Source: GYS-P2D sp964414425 (GTDB lineage: Bacteria > Bacteroidota > Bacteroidia > Chitinophagales > Saprospiraceae). From it: 15,543 nucleotides of DNA. The notes under the pieces are model-generated. The model did no database searches and had not been told where the DNA came from. It saw only the letters and a list, made by a program, of their open reading frames with translations. Both the position numbers and the translations under genes were made by a program. Where the stretch lies: contig CAYPWL010000060.1 in NCBI GenBank assembly GCA_964414425.1, positions 1 through 15,543 of the forward strand. Reading direction: 5' to 3'. Below, piece by piece: positions 14,847-15,543 of this stretch (the first letter of the stretch is position 1; each line of letters starts with the position of its first letter).

Positions 14847-15543
14847 ATGGCTTTTTCGGTCGTCATAATCTGTCGAGATGAAGAAGATCATATAGGTCGG
14901 TGTCTTGTAAGCTTACAGGGCTTAACAGATGATATAGTAGTCGTAGATACTGGTAGTAGCGACCGAACGGTCGATATAGTCAATACGCATCCTGTAACGC
15001 TCATACAAAGACAGTGGATGGGGTATGGTGCCACCAAGAACTATGCGAACCTCCAGGCTAAGTATGACTGGATATTGAGTATAGATGCAGATGAGGCAGT
15101 GGATGAGGAGTTATATGATTCTTTAAGAGAGTGGCAACCAGGCTCAGCTAAGTTGTATACCATAAGGCGAATCAATCACATAGGAGATAGAAGCATTAGA
15201 TATGGTCATCTCAAGCCAGAACTCAAGCGGCGCCTGTTTAATAAGAACATCTATCAGTGGGATCATCGACCTGTACATGAGCGATTGACTCCTGAGGTCG
15301 CTAAGGGGGATATCACAGCATTGAAAGGAAACTTACTGCATTATCAAGCGAAGGATATTGAGGCCTTGCGTCAGCAGTATGAACACTATGCCTTGATGGC
15401 GCCACCAAAAAAAGGTATTGTAAAGAGCTTAGCGCCTTATTACCATTTTTTACGGAGCTATGTATTTATGTTAGGGTTTATAGAAGGCACTCTTGGGCTT
15501 AAGCTTGCCCAATCAATCTACATTAGTGCTAAATTGAAGAACT
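14847..15543 (+). CDS. Family 2 glycosyltransferase, WaaE/KdtX-like (3' end cut by window)
   Basis: The frame stays open from the ATG at 14847 to the window end (232 codons visible), so the gene is partial. The N-terminus is a GT-A fold: FSVVIICRDEEDHI (3-16), the nucleotide-sugar motif DTGSSDRT (34-41), and the metal-binding DAD at 80-82 in SIDADEAVD. Further on, RRLFNK (128-133) and HRPVHERL (140-147) resemble lipopolysaccharide-core transferases of the WaaE/KdtX group, as does the terminal part with AYY-like aromatic and hydrophobic segments (about 196-229). It probably adds a sugar to a cell-surface glycan from the cytoplasmic side; donor and acceptor are unknown. An in-frame GTG at 14841 is an alternative start. 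It is 10 nt after cysQ, so likely co-transcribed, and galE nearby could supply UDP-galactose. Confidence 0.9.
   Translation, partial: MAFSVVIICRDEEDHIGRCLVSLQGLTDDIVVVDTGSSDRTVDIVNTHPVTLIQRQWMGYGATKNYANLQAKYDWILSIDADEAVDEELYDSLREWQPGSAKLYTIRRINHIGDRSIRYGHLKPELKRRLFNKNIYQWDHRPVHERLTPEVAKGDITALKGNLLHYQAKDIEALRQQYEHYALMAPPKKGIVKSLAPYYHFLRSYVFMLGFIEGTLGLKLAQSIYISAKLKN

Noticed and set aside
1..15543. A hidden defence system, phage region, CRISPR array or mobile element
   Set aside because: Every sizeable frame is accounted for by a housekeeping or envelope gene, there are no regular repeats or recombinase motifs, and gene-free stretches are short.

Overview
The window reads as chromosomal core sequence from a member of the Bacteroidota, possibly of the Saprospirales/Lewinella type (inference). 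The supporting signs are: birA, rsfS and ftsH side by side; no purine-rich Shine-Dalgarno boxes ahead of the starts, which instead have A/T-rich leaders; promoter-like sequences of the Bacteroidota TTG / TAnnTTTG type; and a large envelope protein built as TPR, PD40 propeller, OmpA-like and SPOR-like domains. Base composition and codon use look even throughout. I see no transposase, integrase, phage gene or CRISPR array.

Layout, left to right. A tRNA-Asn(GTT) on the minus strand has its own terminator (1-154). Next is a minus-strand HAD phosphatase of the YqaB/beta-phosphoglucomutase type with a strong terminator (239-947). On the plus strand nadE (glutamine-dependent NAD synthetase) is followed without a gap by a small helical-repeat protein of unknown function (1073-3232). 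A minus-strand group runs rsfS, ftsH and then a DUF1295 membrane protein (6538 down to 3264). Divergent from it, birA and cinA overlap by ATGA (6583-8570). Then come a 2-oxo-acid dehydrogenase E2 gene with a recognisable promoter and, overlapping its end, the TPR/PD40/OmpA/SPOR envelope protein (8598-12165). That gene runs tail-to-tail into a minus-strand pair, galE followed directly by a mevalonate-kinase-like GHMP kinase (14018 down to 12138). Divergent from galE are cysQ and a glycosyltransferase cut off by the window end (14057-15543).

Functional themes are cofactor and central metabolism (NAD synthesis by NadE, pyridine-nucleotide salvage by CinA, biotin attachment by BirA, a lipoylated E2), membrane and ribosome quality control (FtsH, RsfS), and envelope building (GalE, glycosyltransferase, PD40/OmpA protein). 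Most genes are familiar housekeeping families. The least explained parts are the protein coupled to nadE, the DUF1295 protein behind ftsH, the GHMP kinase coupled to galE, and the PorE-like protein with an extra C-terminal domain. I found no convincing new multi-gene system. The most interesting non-coding signal is a pair of opposed -7 promoter boxes one base apart between galE and cysQ.
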